Notes: generated by a model not told the origin, from the letters alone. Shown: positions 25,016 through 34,733, counted from the first letter of the stretch. The stretch is 50,795 nucleotides of DNA from Winogradskyella bathintestinalis (GCF_030407435.1 NZ_JASDDK010000010.1:1-50795); one strand, 5' to 3'. Numbers and translations: made by a program.

Positions 25016-27688
25016 TTAGTTTTTAGTTGAATCTGTAGCTTTCTGATTGTCTTTTTTCTTCTTCCCTCCTAAGAGTCCACCTAAAATATTACCCACACCT
25101 TCTTTAAGCTTGTCCTTATTTGCTTGTTTAAGACTGTCTGCCTTGGTCAATGGTGTAGATGTTGAAGTAGAATCGGTTCTAGTGGTAGATGCTGCACTTG
25201 TTAGACCACTTAAAAGATCTTTAACTTTATCTTTTCCTTTACCAATTAACTTTTGCTTTTCAATTTCAATTAATTGTTTGGTCAAATTGGTAACACCCGA
25301 AGTTAAATCGGTCCGTATATTAGGACTAGAAAAAGTGCCACCAATATTCGCCGTAACAGGAATAGTTAAGCTGTTGACTTCATTATCATTTATCTTTCCT
25401 ATTAAACGGTTGACTTCACTTCCTAAATATTTTGCAGGTACCTTAAAAACCACATTATAATTCATGGTGTTCGAAAAACTATGAGTTCCACCAACTTCAA
25501 TCGGAATGTCTTTATAGTTAAGCGTGAAAGGCTTCACGGAAACGTTACCGTTTTCAAAACTTAAATTTGTAGTTATGTCGTTTAAATCTATACTATTAAA
25601 GTCTAAAAAATCTAATTTGCTATCCAATCCAGCAAGCAAAGGACTATTGCTAGTATCGACTTTGTCAGTTAAAATCTCAGCTAAAGCATTACCAGAAATT
25701 GAATTTAAATCTGGTGAAAAGCTCGTGTCCAATAAACCATTTACATTAATTGTTGTATTTAATTTTCCTTTTAAGACCTTAGCAATTGGTGCTATGGCAT
25801 TTAACATTTCTAAATCATTAAACGATTGTGCAATATCGAAGTTTTTGATATCTAAATTAACATCGAACGATGGATTTTCGTTTTTCGTGGATACATTTCC
25901 AGAAATGCCCAATTGACCTTTAAAAATATCTGTGGTCATATTTTTAAGGTTGGCGTTTTGATCCTTAATAATAAGTTGTCCTTTTACATTGTTTAAATTC
26001 AGATTGTCATAAACCACCGTTTTGGCATCTACCGCAATGGTACAATCGAGAAAATCTGGAATTTTTAGCGATTCAGCATCAGACGTTGTTTTATTTGAAG
26101 TTTCAGTTGCCGTTTCATTTTCAATCATAAAATCTGAAAGGACAAATTTATTTGAATTCAATTTAAAATTACCTTCAAGTTTTTTGTCGCTCAATAAAAA
26201 GCCTAACAAATTATTAATGGTGCCATTTGCTGAAAAATCACTTGTTCCTGTTAAGGCCTCAAAATTATTTAAGCTTACGTTTCCGGCATTAAAAGTTAAA
26301 TCGGCTTTATTAATTTGAATCGGATTCACAATGTCTTCCGACGAAAAAATAAAATCAGTCAAAGAAACACTACCATCATTTTTAATACGTTGGTAAGCAT
26401 TGGTTTCAATAGCATTCATGTCGAAGGATGTTTTAATTCTTCCTTTTAAAATACCACTTAATTCATTGTTTAATTCAATAGGATAAGCTTTGGAAATATT
26501 CGCTAAATTTAGAACACCATCTACATCGGCATCGATTAGCATATTTTTAGTGATATTTTTAAGGTGAATTTCGGATTTAAAAACATCTTCATCAATTTGA
26601 AAATTAAGTGTATTGATATCTACGGTGGTGTCATCCACATTGCCTGTAGTGTTATTTACGGCAACATCAATTGAAATATTCCTAATACTTTTCGGAAGGT
26701 CTGGAAATTTGAAAGATGCATTTTTAGAATTTAAATTGATATCTAAAGTCGGAATGGTTTCCTCTGAAACCAAGCCTTTAACAATACCGTTGACATTAAA
26801 ATTACCTGTAGTACTAACGTTTTCAATGTTCTTAGCGTACGCTTTTGGGATAACGGCTAAGAAATCCTTGAATGATGCTTCAGGATTTTTAAAGCTAATA
26901 TCTATTTGTTGCCCTGCTTCAACTAATTGCACAAAACCATCAAACTCTAGGCCTAAAGCATTGATGTACGCTTTGTTTTCTTTAAAGGTATATTTCTGTT
27001 GCTCTAAATCCAAGTCGATAAGCGCATCTAGTTTAATGCTGTTGTTGCTTAAATATTCAGTACTGTCCATGGCAAACGTGATGTTTGCTTCTGTGTTGGT
27101 GTCTAATTCCGACTTTCCACCTGAGAAAATCCCTTTTCCGTTATGGTTGATTTCGGTTAAATAAAAATTGATTTTAGAGATGTCATCAATATAAGTGAAC
27201 GCACTATTATTGAGTTCATAATTATCGATATCAAAACTAAAACCCGTTGAACTTTCAGTGTCAGGTGTGGTTGCAACAGTTTCACTTTCCTTTACAATAT
27301 CATAGTTTACGGCACCAGTTTTGTTGGTTTTTAAAACCAAAAGAAGTTCGTTGGCAATGATTTCGTTAACTTCAATTGGTTCGTCAGTCCCATTTAATAG
27401 TTGCATCATACCCATTTCAAACGATAAAGATTTAGCCGTTGCTAAGGTTTCGCCTTCAAAAGGGGCGCGATTGATTATTTTTAAATTATCGACGTTAACT
27501 TCCGCTTTCGGAAAGCTGCTTATAAGACTTAAGCTGATATCATCAAATGTTAAATCGGCGTCTAAATTATTATCTGCATAATTTTGAACAATCGTATCTA
27601 CTTTAGATTCTAAAATAAAGGGGATAGCTATAAGAATTGCTATAAATAAAAGTAGTACGACGCCTATTATTTTTAAAAACTTCTTCAT
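25016..27688 (-). CDS. AsmA-like family protein
   Basis: The 890-residue product has an N-terminal membrane helix (IIGVVLLLFIAILIAIPFIL) and then the AsmA pattern with DLTFDDISLSLISSFPKAEV near residues 45-65. A very long beta-rich body follows (repeating VNGLLD, GTINNLLG and LDIKNFD type strands), an AsmA_2-like C-terminal part (about 690-810) and a low-complexity Ser/Thr/Lys tail (after about 825, with GGLLGGKKKKDNQKATD). Family knowledge: AsmA/TamB relatives are bridge-like proteins that probably carry lipids between inner and outer membrane. Length is usual for flavobacterial members. It lies upstream of rpoD on the same strand with a 116-base gap. Confidence 0.88.
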   Translation of the reverse strand: MKKFLKIIGVVLLLFIAILIAIPFILESKVDTIVQNYADNNLDADLTFDDISLSLISSFPKAEVNVDNLKIINRAPFEGETLATAKSLSFEMGMMQLLNGTDEPIEVNEIIANELLLVLKTNKTGAVNYDIVKESETVATTPDTESSTGFSFDIDNYELNNSAFTYIDDISKINFYLTEINHNGKGIFSGGKSELDTNTEANITFAMDSTEYLSNNSIKLDALIDLDLEQQKYTFKENKAYINALGLEFDGFVQLVEAGQQIDISFKNPEASFKDFLAVIPKAYAKNIENVSTTGNFNVNGIVKGLVSEETIPTLDINLNSKNASFKFPDLPKSIRNISIDVAVNNTTGNVDDTTVDINTLNFQIDEDVFKSEIHLKNITKNMLIDADVDGVLNLANISKAYPIELNNELSGILKGRIKTSFDMNAIETNAYQRIKNDGSVSLTDFIFSSEDIVNPIQINKADLTFNAGNVSLNNFEALTGTSDFSANGTINNLLGFLLSDKKLEGNFKLNSNKFVLSDFMIENETATETSNKTTSDAESLKIPDFLDCTIAVDAKTVVYDNLNLNNVKGQLIIKDQNANLKNMTTDIFKGQLGISGNVSTKNENPSFDVNLDIKNFDIAQSFNDLEMLNAIAPIAKVLKGKLNTTINVNGLLDTSFSPDLNSISGNALAEILTDKVDTSNSPLLAGLDSKLDFLDFNSIDLNDITTNLSFENGNVSVKPFTLNYKDIPIEVGGTHSFSNTMNYNVVFKVPAKYLGSEVNRLIGKINDNEVNSLTIPVTANIGGTFSSPNIRTDLTSGVTNLTKQLIEIEKQKLIGKGKDKVKDLLSGLTSAASTTRTDSTSTSTPLTKADSLKQANKDKLKEGVGNILGGLLGGKKKKDNQKATDSTKN

Positions 27689-27844
27689 GTGGTGGGTTTG
27701 TGGTTTTATAAAATATCTTCTAAAGGTTATATACGCAAAATTCAGTATAAAAGTTGCGAATATCGCTAAGTTTAAGAAGATTTTAATGTTTCGGTCTAAA
27801 CGTCAGTTTAATTATTGCGTTTAGGAGAAATCTATCTATAGAAG

Positions 27845-28472
27845 TTATAAAATATTTATTTTCTTATTCAGCTTAAGATTAAAACGTTTTAAGAATAGAT
27901 ATACTCCAAAGTATAACATTGGTGTATCTAAGATGGAAACAAAGACCTTAAACAGCAGGTCAGTCCATAATATTCCCAGAAATAATATTATAATTGTCAA
28001 GGTCTATAAGTTGAGAAAATCAAGTTGAAAAAATATAGCGCAGCTTAGATTTCACAAGTGATATATTTAAATATCTACAATTTGCGCAAATAGATAGGTA
28101 ACCATATTTGCAAAAGCGGCAAGCGTGGTGTTCCATACTGTCATTAACATAAGACCAGTTTGTAGCCAGAACATGAGAAGCCAAATAGATATTTAACAGT
28201 GAAAATTTTGAGGATAAAATTCCAACAACAACAATATCATTTGCTCGTTTTACCATAAATCTCGCTACTTAAATTCGTAATTAGAGACGTGATTGAATAG
28301 TGTAAAGTTTCAATTGAAATTTCAAAAAATAGAAATCCAAATCTTCTTTGTCAATTAGGGCTAATTGAGCAACTTTTGAAATATTAAAATCGGAAACGAT
28401 CAGTGAGGTTATAAAAAGTTCACCACGTAAAATATAGATGCGTTGGGCTAAAAGTGTGTCTCTTAATGACAT
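27845..28472 (-). pseudogene. decayed queuosine precursor transporter (YhhQ/VUT family)
   Basis: Read on the minus strand in changing frames, this stretch gives pieces in the order of the YhhQ/VUT family. They are LAQRIYILRGELFITSLIVS (start, ATG at 28472); FEISIETLHYSITSLITNL followed by SSEIYGKT; KRANDIVVVGILSSKFSLL with ATNWSYVND; LAAFANMVTYLFAQIVDI; then a stop (28067-28069), IYHL and a second stop (28052-28054); and finally FKVFVSILDTPMLYFGVYLF with an end at TAA 27845. Stops and at least three frame changes break it, and the part after LIVS is rearranged or shortened. Intact members import queuine or preQ precursors. Two short open frames inside (28020-28256 and 28281-28472) are only fragments. 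The family match is from memory; the decay is seen directly. Confidence 0.8.
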
Positions 28473-28684
28473 GTAATGGTATTGGGAGATTGTTATTGTA
28501 ACTATTAAAGATTCTGGTAGAAGGTTTAATATCCTAAATAAAATAAGCTGAAGAAATAATGGCAGTGGCTATGTGTGCGTCAAGATTTTGTATGTGTGAT
28601 TGGGGGATTTCATTTATTAGTTATTAACAAGAATAATATATCATTAGTATAATAGATTTTGTTTTAGTTATTTTGAAGATTCAA
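28473..28684. other. intergenic region before the folK fusion
   Basis: The 212 bases hold no recognisable coding remnant. They should contain the folK promoter; TTTTGTTTTAGTTATTTTG near 28658-28676 is only an approximate fit to the -7 box. Confidence 0.4.
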
Positions 28685-29833
28685 ATGAAACCAACCAAAA
28701 CCGTACATATTGCATTAGGAAGCAACAAAGGCAATAAATTGCAATATTTGCAATCTGCTGTCGATGCTATTTTTAACCGTATTGGAGTAGTCCAAAAGAT
28801 TTCTAAGGTCTATAAAACTCCTGCGGTAGGTTTTGAGGGTGATGATTTTTTTAATGCTTGTATTGCTGTTGAGACGGAGTTAAAACCTAAAAAAATTTTA
28901 AAAGAACTTCAGGCCATTGAAAAAGAGTTAGGACGAAAAACCAAAATGACCAAAAGTTATGAATCTCGAGAAATAGATCTAGATATTTTATTTTTTGAAG
29001 ACGAAATAATTGAGGAAAAGTTTTTAGTTATTCCACATCCAAAACTTCACAACCGCAAATTTGTTTTACAGCCATTGGTTGATATTGCTAAAGATTTTAA
29101 ACACCCAATTTTAAATAAATCTATTGAAACATTATTATCGGAATGTAGAGATGAATCTGTTATAGAGCACGTTAATATTTGGCTAAAAAATCCACGGAAA
29201 AATTTCACCTTTAACAATTACAGTTATATAGCAATAGAGGGAAACATTGGAGCCGGAAAAACGAGTTTAACAAATAAGATTGCTAGAGATTTTAATGCGA
29301 AACTAATCTTAGAACGGTTTGCCGATAATGCCTTTTTGCCAAAATTCTATAAGGAACCAGAACGTTATGCTTTTACTTTAGAAATGTCGTTTTTAGCAGA
29401 CCGTTACCAGCAAATTTCTGACGATTTATCGCAATTAGATTTGTTTAAAGATTTTGTGGTGAGTGATTATGATGTGTATAAATCCTTAATTTTCTCTAAA
29501 ATAACTTTGCCAGAAGATGAGTTTAGGTTGTACAGGAAATTATTTTACCAAGTATATAAAGACATAGCTAAACCAGACTTATATATCTATCTTTATCAAA
29601 ATACAGAACGCTTACAGGCCAATATAAAAAAGCGAGGTCGCAATTATGAAAAAGATATTAAAGACGATTATCTTGAAAAAATAAACACTGGTTATCTTGA
29701 ATTTTTAAAGAATCAACAAGATATGAATGTTAAGATTATTGATATTTCAGAAAAAGATTTTGTAAAGTCTCGTGAGGATTATTTGTGGTTGTTGGGTGAG
29801 ATAAATCAATCCGCAGTAGGTGATCTTCAGTAA
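28685..29833 (+). CDS. folK: bifunctional HPPK (FolK) - deoxynucleoside kinase fusion
   Basis: The ATG at 28685 gives 382 residues; a TTG four codons upstream also exists. The N-terminal domain (about 6-160) is 6-hydroxymethyl-7,8-dihydropterin pyrophosphokinase, with HIALGSNKGNKLQYLQ, VYKTPAVGFEGDDFFNACIA and the signature SREIDLDILFF. The C-terminal domain (about 178-375) is a deoxynucleoside kinase: P-loop GNIGAGKT at 186-193, ERFADNAFLPKFY and a lid region KKRGRNYEKDIKDDYL. The first half makes a folate precursor, the second salvages deoxynucleosides, so both feed DNA precursor supply. I recall this fusion from other Flavobacteriia. The decayed transporter lies upstream on the other strand. 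Confidence 0.93.
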   Translation: MKPTKTVHIALGSNKGNKLQYLQSAVDAIFNRIGVVQKISKVYKTPAVGFEGDDFFNACIAVETELKPKKILKELQAIEKELGRKTKMTKSYESREIDLDILFFEDEIIEEKFLVIPHPKLHNRKFVLQPLVDIAKDFKHPILNKSIETLLSECRDESVIEHVNIWLKNPRKNFTFNNYSYIAIEGNIGAGKTSLTNKIARDFNAKLILERFADNAFLPKFYKEPERYAFTLEMSFLADRYQQISDDLSQLDLFKDFVVSDYDVYKSLIFSKITLPEDEFRLYRKLFYQVYKDIAKPDLYIYLYQNTERLQANIKKRGRNYEKDIKDDYLEKINTGYLEFLKNQQDMNVKIIDISEKDFVKSREDYLWLLGEINQSAVGDLQ

Positions 29834-29922
29834 ACAGTCTGAGTAGTCGGAAAATTCTAGATTAAATTGATATCTGATTTTAAAGTTTAGGAATAGTCTG
29901 TGAATGTGACTTCTTTTCTTTA

Positions 29923-30582
29923 TTAAATAATGTTATAAAGCACAGTTACAACTCGTCCTTTTTCATTATCTAAAATAAACTCATTTAACACTTGCTTTTC
30001 TTTTATCTCTAAATTAAAAGGAATTTCCAATAAATCAACACCACTATTTTTTTTAAGTCTAATCCCTTGACCTGATATAATATCCTTATTTGGTGTGAAT
30101 TTTCTAGTAGGTAAATGTTCAGTAAGAATAATGTATTTATACTTTGAGAATTTTTTAATGATTTTCAGAATCTCAACATTCGATAAATGTTGTAATACTT
30201 GTCTTAAAATTACACAATCGGCTTCGGGTAATATATCATCAACAATATTTAGGCAATGAAACTCTAAGTTTTTAGCTTCAAATAACCTCTTGTTGCGTTG
30301 AATGAGATTTTCAACGATATCAATTCCAATATATTTTTTAGTGTATGGGGTGAGCTGTTTTCCAATATTAAAATCACCACAACCCAAATCGCAAACCGTC
30401 AGTGAATTATTATGAGATTTTAAAAAAGTAATAACACTATTTAAATAAGGTTCAACAATCATGGCATCGTGAGATCCAGAGCCAGAGTAGAAGTCAAACT
30501 CTTTTCCTCCCCAAAGATGCATGTCGTACACTTGTTGCATGGCGTCTTTAGTAGGCCAAGGTTGTTTTGTGTGTTTTGTCAT
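29923..30582 (-). CDS. class I SAM-dependent methyltransferase
   Basis: The 219-residue protein has the SAM motif I VCDLGCGDFNIGKQL (about 64-78), an acidic motif II YIGIDIVENLI, and LILRQVLQHLSN-like motif (VILRQVLQHLSNVEILKII). Before the SAM domain is a conserved-looking segment VYDMHLWGGKEFDFYSGSGS. The substrate is unknown; the neighbours (a TrmH-like RNA methyltransferase on the same strand) give no firm hint. Confidence 0.82.
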   Translation of the reverse strand: MTKHTKQPWPTKDAMQQVYDMHLWGGKEFDFYSGSGSHDAMIVEPYLNSVITFLKSHNNSLTVCDLGCGDFNIGKQLTPYTKKYIGIDIVENLIQRNKRLFEAKNLEFHCLNIVDDILPEADCVILRQVLQHLSNVEILKIIKKFSKYKYIILTEHLPTRKFTPNKDIISGQGIRLKKNSGVDLLEIPFNLEIKEKQVLNEFILDNEKGRVVTVLYNII

Positions 30583-30737
30583 TATTAGTCAAGCATTGAT
30601 AAGAACCTATTCGTTATGTCATTATTAAATGTGGCAAGATTGATGAATCTCGTTAAAATAAGGGAAATAAGAATTATTCGATTTCTTACTTTCTTCAGAA
30701 CTGAAAAAAACTTTCGCTGTTTTATTCGGTCTAAATT

Positions 30738-31274
30738 CTATTTTTTAGCATTTAGTTTAGAAAAGATATCCCAAACCACAACACCACAACTCACCGAAAT
30801 GTTCAGTGAATGTTTAGTCCCGTATTGTGGAATTTCAATCACAACATCACTGGCATCAACGACATCTTGAGCCACACCTTTAACTTCGTTGCCAAACACA
30901 AAAGCATATTTTTCGTTAGGTTGAGGAGCAAAGTCGTTCAACATCGTTGCGCTTTCAGCTTGTTCAATAGAACAGATGTGTATGTTTTTAGATTTTAATT
31001 TTTCGACAATATCTAAGGTGTTTTCTGCATATTCCCAATCAACGGTTTCGGTACTTCCCAAAGCGGTTTTTCGAATATCGTTGTGAGGAGGAGTTGCTGT
31101 TATTCCACAGAGATATATTTTTTCGATTAAAAAGGCATCACTTGTTCTAAATACAGAGCCAATATTGTTGAGACTTCTAATATTATCCAAAATAATAATG
31201 ATTGGCGATTTTTCAGCTTTTTTAAATTCTGAAATTTCTAATCTATCTAATTCTTCATTCTTTAATTTACGCAT
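30738..31274 (-). CDS. SpoU/TrmH-family RNA methyltransferase
   Basis: The 178-residue product shows the three SpoU motifs: LDNIRSLNNIGSVFRTSDAF (motif 1), AFVFGNEVKGV (motif 2) and EIPQYGTKHSLNISVSCGVV (motif 3, knot). It is a short form without an added RNA-binding domain and should 2'-O-methylate a ribose in tRNA or rRNA. The exact target is not readable. The start ATG at 31274 stands next to the repeat-rich gap before mutS. Confidence 0.9.
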   Translation of the reverse strand: MRKLKNEELDRLEISEFKKAEKSPIIIILDNIRSLNNIGSVFRTSDAFLIEKIYLCGITATPPHNDIRKTALGSTETVDWEYAENTLDIVEKLKSKNIHICSIEQAESATMLNDFAPQPNEKYAFVFGNEVKGVAQDVVDASDVVIEIPQYGTKHSLNISVSCGVVVWDIFSKLNAKK

Positions 31275-31293
31275 CGCATGTTTGTCGTTTTGG

Positions 31294-31326
31294 AGACCTG
31301 CAAGGTTTTAAAAACCTGACAGGTCT
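31294..31326. repeat. 33-bp near-perfect palindrome
   Basis: AGACCTGCAAGG, a TTTTAAAA centre and CCTGACAGGTCT form an almost complete inverted repeat with one mismatched pair of positions. It lies 19 bases upstream of the methyltransferase start on the opposite strand. I recall similar palindromes scattered in Bacteroidota genomes; in this window I find one copy. Confidence 0.7.
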
Positions 31327-31404
31327 GGTCTGAAATGTTTTGAATTCGTGGCAATTTTATGTCGAATTCGAGCTCAAATGCTATAAGAACTGTTATAAAT
31401 GTTT

Positions 31405-31501
31405 ACGTCATTGCGAGGACGAAGGACGTGGCAATCCGTTGAATCTATACTACATAATCCACAGATTACCACGCTTCATTTCATTCCGCTCGTAATGACG
31501 G
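31405..31501. repeat. REP-like inverted repeat element, 97 bp
   Basis: The left arm begins ACGTCATTGCGAGGACGAAG and runs on through GTGGCAATC; the right arm is GATTACCACG, then a CGCTCGTAATGACGG end. The outer and inner parts of the arms are complementary, with mismatches in the middle. It is not coding and resembles the CATTGCGAG family of palindromic repeats seen between genes in many genomes. It sits in the 354-base gap between the TrmH-like gene and mutS, about 130 bases before the mutS start. Confidence 0.75.
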
Positions 31502-31628
31502 TTCAATTTAAAATTATCAACACCTGTAAATAACTTCTAGTTCTACGGCTTCAATAAACCTCAAAATATAAGTAAATTTGAAATCCCGATTATATCAGGA
31601 CAAAAATAAACATTAAACCAGATTCCCA

Positions 31629-34244
31629 TTGGCAAAGAAAACAAAAAAAGTAACACCATTAATGAAGCAGTACAATGCCATCAAGGTTAAATATCCTGAT
31701 GCCTTATTATTGTTCCGTGTTGGCGATTTTTACGAAACCTTTGGTAGTGATGCTGTAAAAGCCTCAAAAATTTTGGATATCATTCTTACCAAACGTGGTG
31801 CAGGAAGTGATAGTGAAACGGAATTGGCTGGTTTTCCACATCATTCTTTAAATACGTATTTACCAAAACTGGTAAGAGCAGGAGAGCGTGTTGCCATTTG
31901 TGACCAGTTGGAAGACCCAAAACAAACCAAAACCATTGTAAAACGTGGTGTCACGGAATTGGTTACGCCAGGAGTGGCTTTTAATGATGATATTCTTCAT
32001 TCAAAATCCAACAATTTTTTAGCTTCTGTTTATTTCGAGAAACATCAACGCATAGGAGTGTCGTTTTTAGATATTTCAACAGGTGAATTTTTAACGTCAC
32101 AAGGTAATGCAGAATATATTGATAAACTACTTCAAAATTTCAATCCGAGTGAAGTTTTAATTTCAAAACAAAGTCGAAAAGTCTTTTCGGAAACCTTCGG
32201 GACTGATTTCCATACGTTTTATTTAGAGAACTGGGTGTTTCAAGCCGATTATGCGCACGAAACATTAACCAAACATTTCAACACCAAAACATTAAAAGGT
32301 TTCGGAATAGAGGATTTGTATGAAGGCATTATCGCTTCGGGCGTGGTGCTTCATTATTTAGGTGAAACACGTCATAATAAGTTAGAGCATATTGCTACTA
32401 TTTCTAGAATAGCTACCGACGATTATGTGTGGATGGATAAATTTACCATTCGGAATTTAGAACTTTATAATTCTACCAATGCCAATGCGGTAACGTTGAT
32501 TAATGTCATTGATAAGACAATATCAGCAATGGGAGGGAGAACTTTAAAGCGTTGGTTGGCATTGCCCCTTAAACATGCCGAAAAAATAAAACAACGTCAT
32601 GAAGTTGTAAAATATTTGTTGGATAATGAAACTGTACTTCAAAAGATACAAGGACAAATAAAACATATTGGAGATATAGAACGACTCATTTCAAAAATTG
32701 CCACCACTAAAGTGTGCCCTCGTGAGGTCATTCAACTTAAAAATTCATTAGAGGCCATTGTGCCCATAAAATCGGTTGCGGAAACTTGTGAGAATGATGC
32801 TTTAAAAGTAATGGGAGATAATTTGCACCGTTGCGACTTATTGCGTGAAAAAATAAAAGAAACCATAAATGAAGATGCACCCGTTAATGTTTTAAAAGGC
32901 AACACCATTGCAGAAGGCTTTTCGCAAGAATTAGATGAACTGAGAGGTTTGTCGCAATCAGGAAAAACTTATTTAGACAATATGCTGAAGCGTGAAAGTG
33001 AGCGTACAGGTATAACTTCTTTAAAGATTGCGTCAAATAATGTATTTGGCTATTATATTGAGGTTAGAAATTCTCATAAAGATAAAGTTCCCGAAGAATG
33101 GATTCGTAAGCAAACACTTGTTAATGCAGAACGTTACATTACTGAAGAGCTTAAAGAATACGAAGCAAAAATTTTAGGAGCTGAAGATCGGATTTCTATA
33201 ATAGAGCAGCAATTATTTGCTGAACTCGTGCAATGGATGCATCAGTTTATAATTTCGGTGCAGCAGAATGCACAGCTTATTGGGCAACTAGATTGTTTGT
33301 GTGGTTTTGCAAGTTTAGCAAAAGCAAATAAATATACGTATCCAAATATTGATGATAGCTACGATTTAGAAATAAAAGAAGGTCGTCATCCTGTCATAGA
33401 AAAACAATTGCCAATAGGTGAACCTTATATTGCTAACGATTTATTTTTAGATAGAGAATCCCAACAAATTATAATGATCACTGGGCCAAACATGTCTGGT
33501 AAATCCGCAATTTTAAGACAAACGGCTTTAATCGTATTGTTAGCACAAATCGGAAGTTTTGTGCCAGCAGGTAAAGCTCGGATTGGTTTGGTAGATAAAA
33601 TTTTTACTAGAGTAGGGGCGAGTGATAATATATCGATGGGTGAATCTACTTTTATGGTAGAAATGAACGAAACGGCTTCTATTCTTAACAATATTTCAGA
33701 CCGAAGTTTAGTGTTGTTAGATGAAATAGGAAGAGGAACCAGTACGTATGATGGTATTTCTATAGCTTGGGCTATTAGTGAATATTTACATGAGCATCCT
33801 TCAAAACCCAAAACACTATTTGCAACCCATTACCATGAGTTAAATGAAATGACGGAAACGTTTGGTCGTATCAAGAATTTTAATGTCGCGGTGAAAGAAT
33901 TAAAAGATAATGTGCTTTTTGTGAGAAAACTGGTTGAAGGAGGAAGTGAGCACAGTTTTGGAATTCATGTGGCAAAAATGGCAGGAATGCCACAGCAAGT
34001 TATAAGGCGCGCAAATAAAATATTATCTAAATTAGAGAAGTCACATTCAAGCGAAGAGCTAACGGATAAAGTGAAAAATTTAAAAGACGATTTACAGATG
34101 AGTTTTTTTAATTTAGATGATCCTTTATTGATAGAAATAAAAGATGAAATTTTACATACTGATATTGATACACTTACGCCAGTGGAAGCCTTGATGAAAC
34201 TGAATGAAATTAAACGAATGTTGCTAAAGAAAAAACAAGCTTAA
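31629..34244 (+). CDS. mutS: DNA mismatch repair protein MutS
   Basis: The 871-residue protein has the mismatch-reading F-x-E motif (F34-Y35-E36 in GDFYETFG), connector and core domains, the clamp, and the ATPase with Walker A GPNMSGKS (about 619-626), [26 protein letters not shown] and [12 protein letters not shown]. The C-terminal end (about 800-871) is the dimer region. The start is TTG at 31629, giving [19 protein letters not shown]; this N-terminus is the typical one for flavobacterial MutS and no ATG lies before residue 12. It detects mispaired bases in new DNA. The TTG start may keep its level low; that is inference. Confidence 0.97.
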   Translation: MAKKTKKVTPLMKQYNAIKVKYPDALLLFRVGDFYETFGSDAVKASKILDIILTKRGAGSDSETELAGFPHHSLNTYLPKLVRAGERVAICDQLEDPKQTKTIVKRGVTELVTPGVAFNDDILHSKSNNFLASVYFEKHQRIGVSFLDISTGEFLTSQGNAEYIDKLLQNFNPSEVLISKQSRKVFSETFGTDFHTFYLENWVFQADYAHETLTKHFNTKTLKGFGIEDLYEGIIASGVVLHYLGETRHNKLEHIATISRIATDDYVWMDKFTIRNLELYNSTNANAVTLINVIDKTISAMGGRTLKRWLALPLKHAEKIKQRHEVVKYLLDNETVLQKIQGQIKHIGDIERLISKIATTKVCPREVIQLKNSLEAIVPIKSVAETCENDALKVMGDNLHRCDLLREKIKETINEDAPVNVLKGNTIAEGFSQELDELRGLSQSGKTYLDNMLKRESERTGITSLKIASNNVFGYYIEVRNSHKDKVPEEWIRKQTLVNAERYITEELKEYEAKILGAEDRISIIEQQLFAELVQWMHQFIISVQQNAQLIGQLDCLCGFASLAKANKYTYPNIDDSYDLEIKEGRHPVIEKQLPIGEPYIANDLFLDRESQQIIMITGPNMSGKSAILRQTALIVLLAQIGSFVPAGKARIGLVDKIFTRVGASDNISMGESTFMVEMNETASILNNISDRSLVLLDEIGRGTSTYDGISIAWAISEYLHEHPSKPKTLFATHYHELNEMTETFGRIKNFNVAVKELKDNVLFVRKLVEGGSEHSFGIHVAKMAGMPQQVIRRANKILSKLEKSHSSEELTDKVKNLKDDLQMSFFNLDDPLLIEIKDEILHTDIDTLTPVEALMKLNEIKRMLLKKKQA

Positions 34245-34273
34245 AAAAAAATGAATTTATTTTTAAAAAAGGC

Positions 34274-34303
34274 TTTGCTTTTAAGATTTAAATTTTAAAT
34301 TTG
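34274..34303 (+). promoter_or_regulatory. promoter of the tRNA-Gly/tRNA-Leu unit
   Basis: TTTG (34274-34277) and TAAATTTG (34296-34303) are 18 bases apart, a near-perfect Bacteroidota promoter. The tRNA-Gly gene begins 37 bases after the -7 box. Confidence 0.75.
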
Positions 34304-34339
34304 CATCCGCTTTTGAAGCGAAAAGTTCATTTAAATCAT

Positions 34340-34411
34340 GCGAAAGTAGCTCAGGGGTAGAGCATCACCTTGCCAAGGTGGAGGTCGTGGGTTCAAATCC
34401 CATCTTTCGCT
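34340..34411 (+). tRNA. tRNA-Gly (anticodon GCC)
   Basis: The 72 bases fold with acceptor GCGAAAG/CTTTCGC, D stem GCTC/GAGC, anticodon stem TCACC/GGTGG with loop TTGCCAA (anticodon GCC) and T stem GTGGG/CCCAT with loop TTCAAAT. The discriminator base is T. No CCA is encoded. Confidence 0.97.
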
Positions 34412-34452
34412 CAGTATAATACCAATTGTTAGTTACAGTCTGTAACTAAGAT

Positions 34453-34536
34453 GCTGAAGTGGTGGAATTGGTAGACACGTTGGACTTAAAATCCAATGTC
34501 CATTAGGACGTACGGGTTCAAGTCCCGTCTTCAGTA
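34453..34536 (+). tRNA. tRNA-Leu (anticodon TAA)
   Basis: The 84 bases have acceptor GCTGAAG/CTTCAGT, anticodon stem TGGAC-type arm with loop CTTAAAA (anticodon TAA), a long variable arm (TGTCCATTAGGACGT) as in leucine tRNAs, and T arm CGGG/CCCG with TTCAAGT. Discriminator A, no CCA encoded. It lies 41 bases after tRNA-Gly, and both are probably cut from one transcript. Confidence 0.97.
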
Positions 34537-34542
34537 CAAATG

Positions 34543-34574
34543 AAAAGCCGAAAACGAAAGTTTTCGGCTTTTTT
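34543..34574 (+). terminator. terminator of the tRNA unit
   Basis: AAAAGCCGAAAAC and GTTTTCGGCTTTT form a 13-bp stem around GAAA, followed by T bases, a few bases after tRNA-Leu. Confidence 0.92.
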
Positions 34575-34733
34575 GGTTTAAAAATATACGGAAAGCTCGC
34601 TCTCAAGTACATTTTTCTGAATCGGTTTTTCTCAATATGTCGAAGCAAGATCCTGGTATACCTAAATATTTGGTTCTATAGTTTAGAAGTCATAATGAAT
34701 TTTAATAATCCGATACTATCGTTTTGCACATAA

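Noticed and set aside
25047..27581. Several plus-strand open frames within the AsmA-like gene
   Set aside because: They are shadows of the long minus-strand gene, with biased composition and no start context or family pattern.
28020..28472. Two small minus-strand open frames that could be called hypothetical genes, one with a cysteine-rich HHACRFCKYGYLSICANC end
   Set aside because: They are pieces of the decayed YhhQ-type transporter read partly in the wrong frame, so the cysteine motif is accidental.
34433..34648. Open frame antisense to tRNA-Leu (residues include LKTGLEPVRPNGHW)
   Set aside because: It is a translation of the tRNA gene and terminator in reverse, a known type of false gene.
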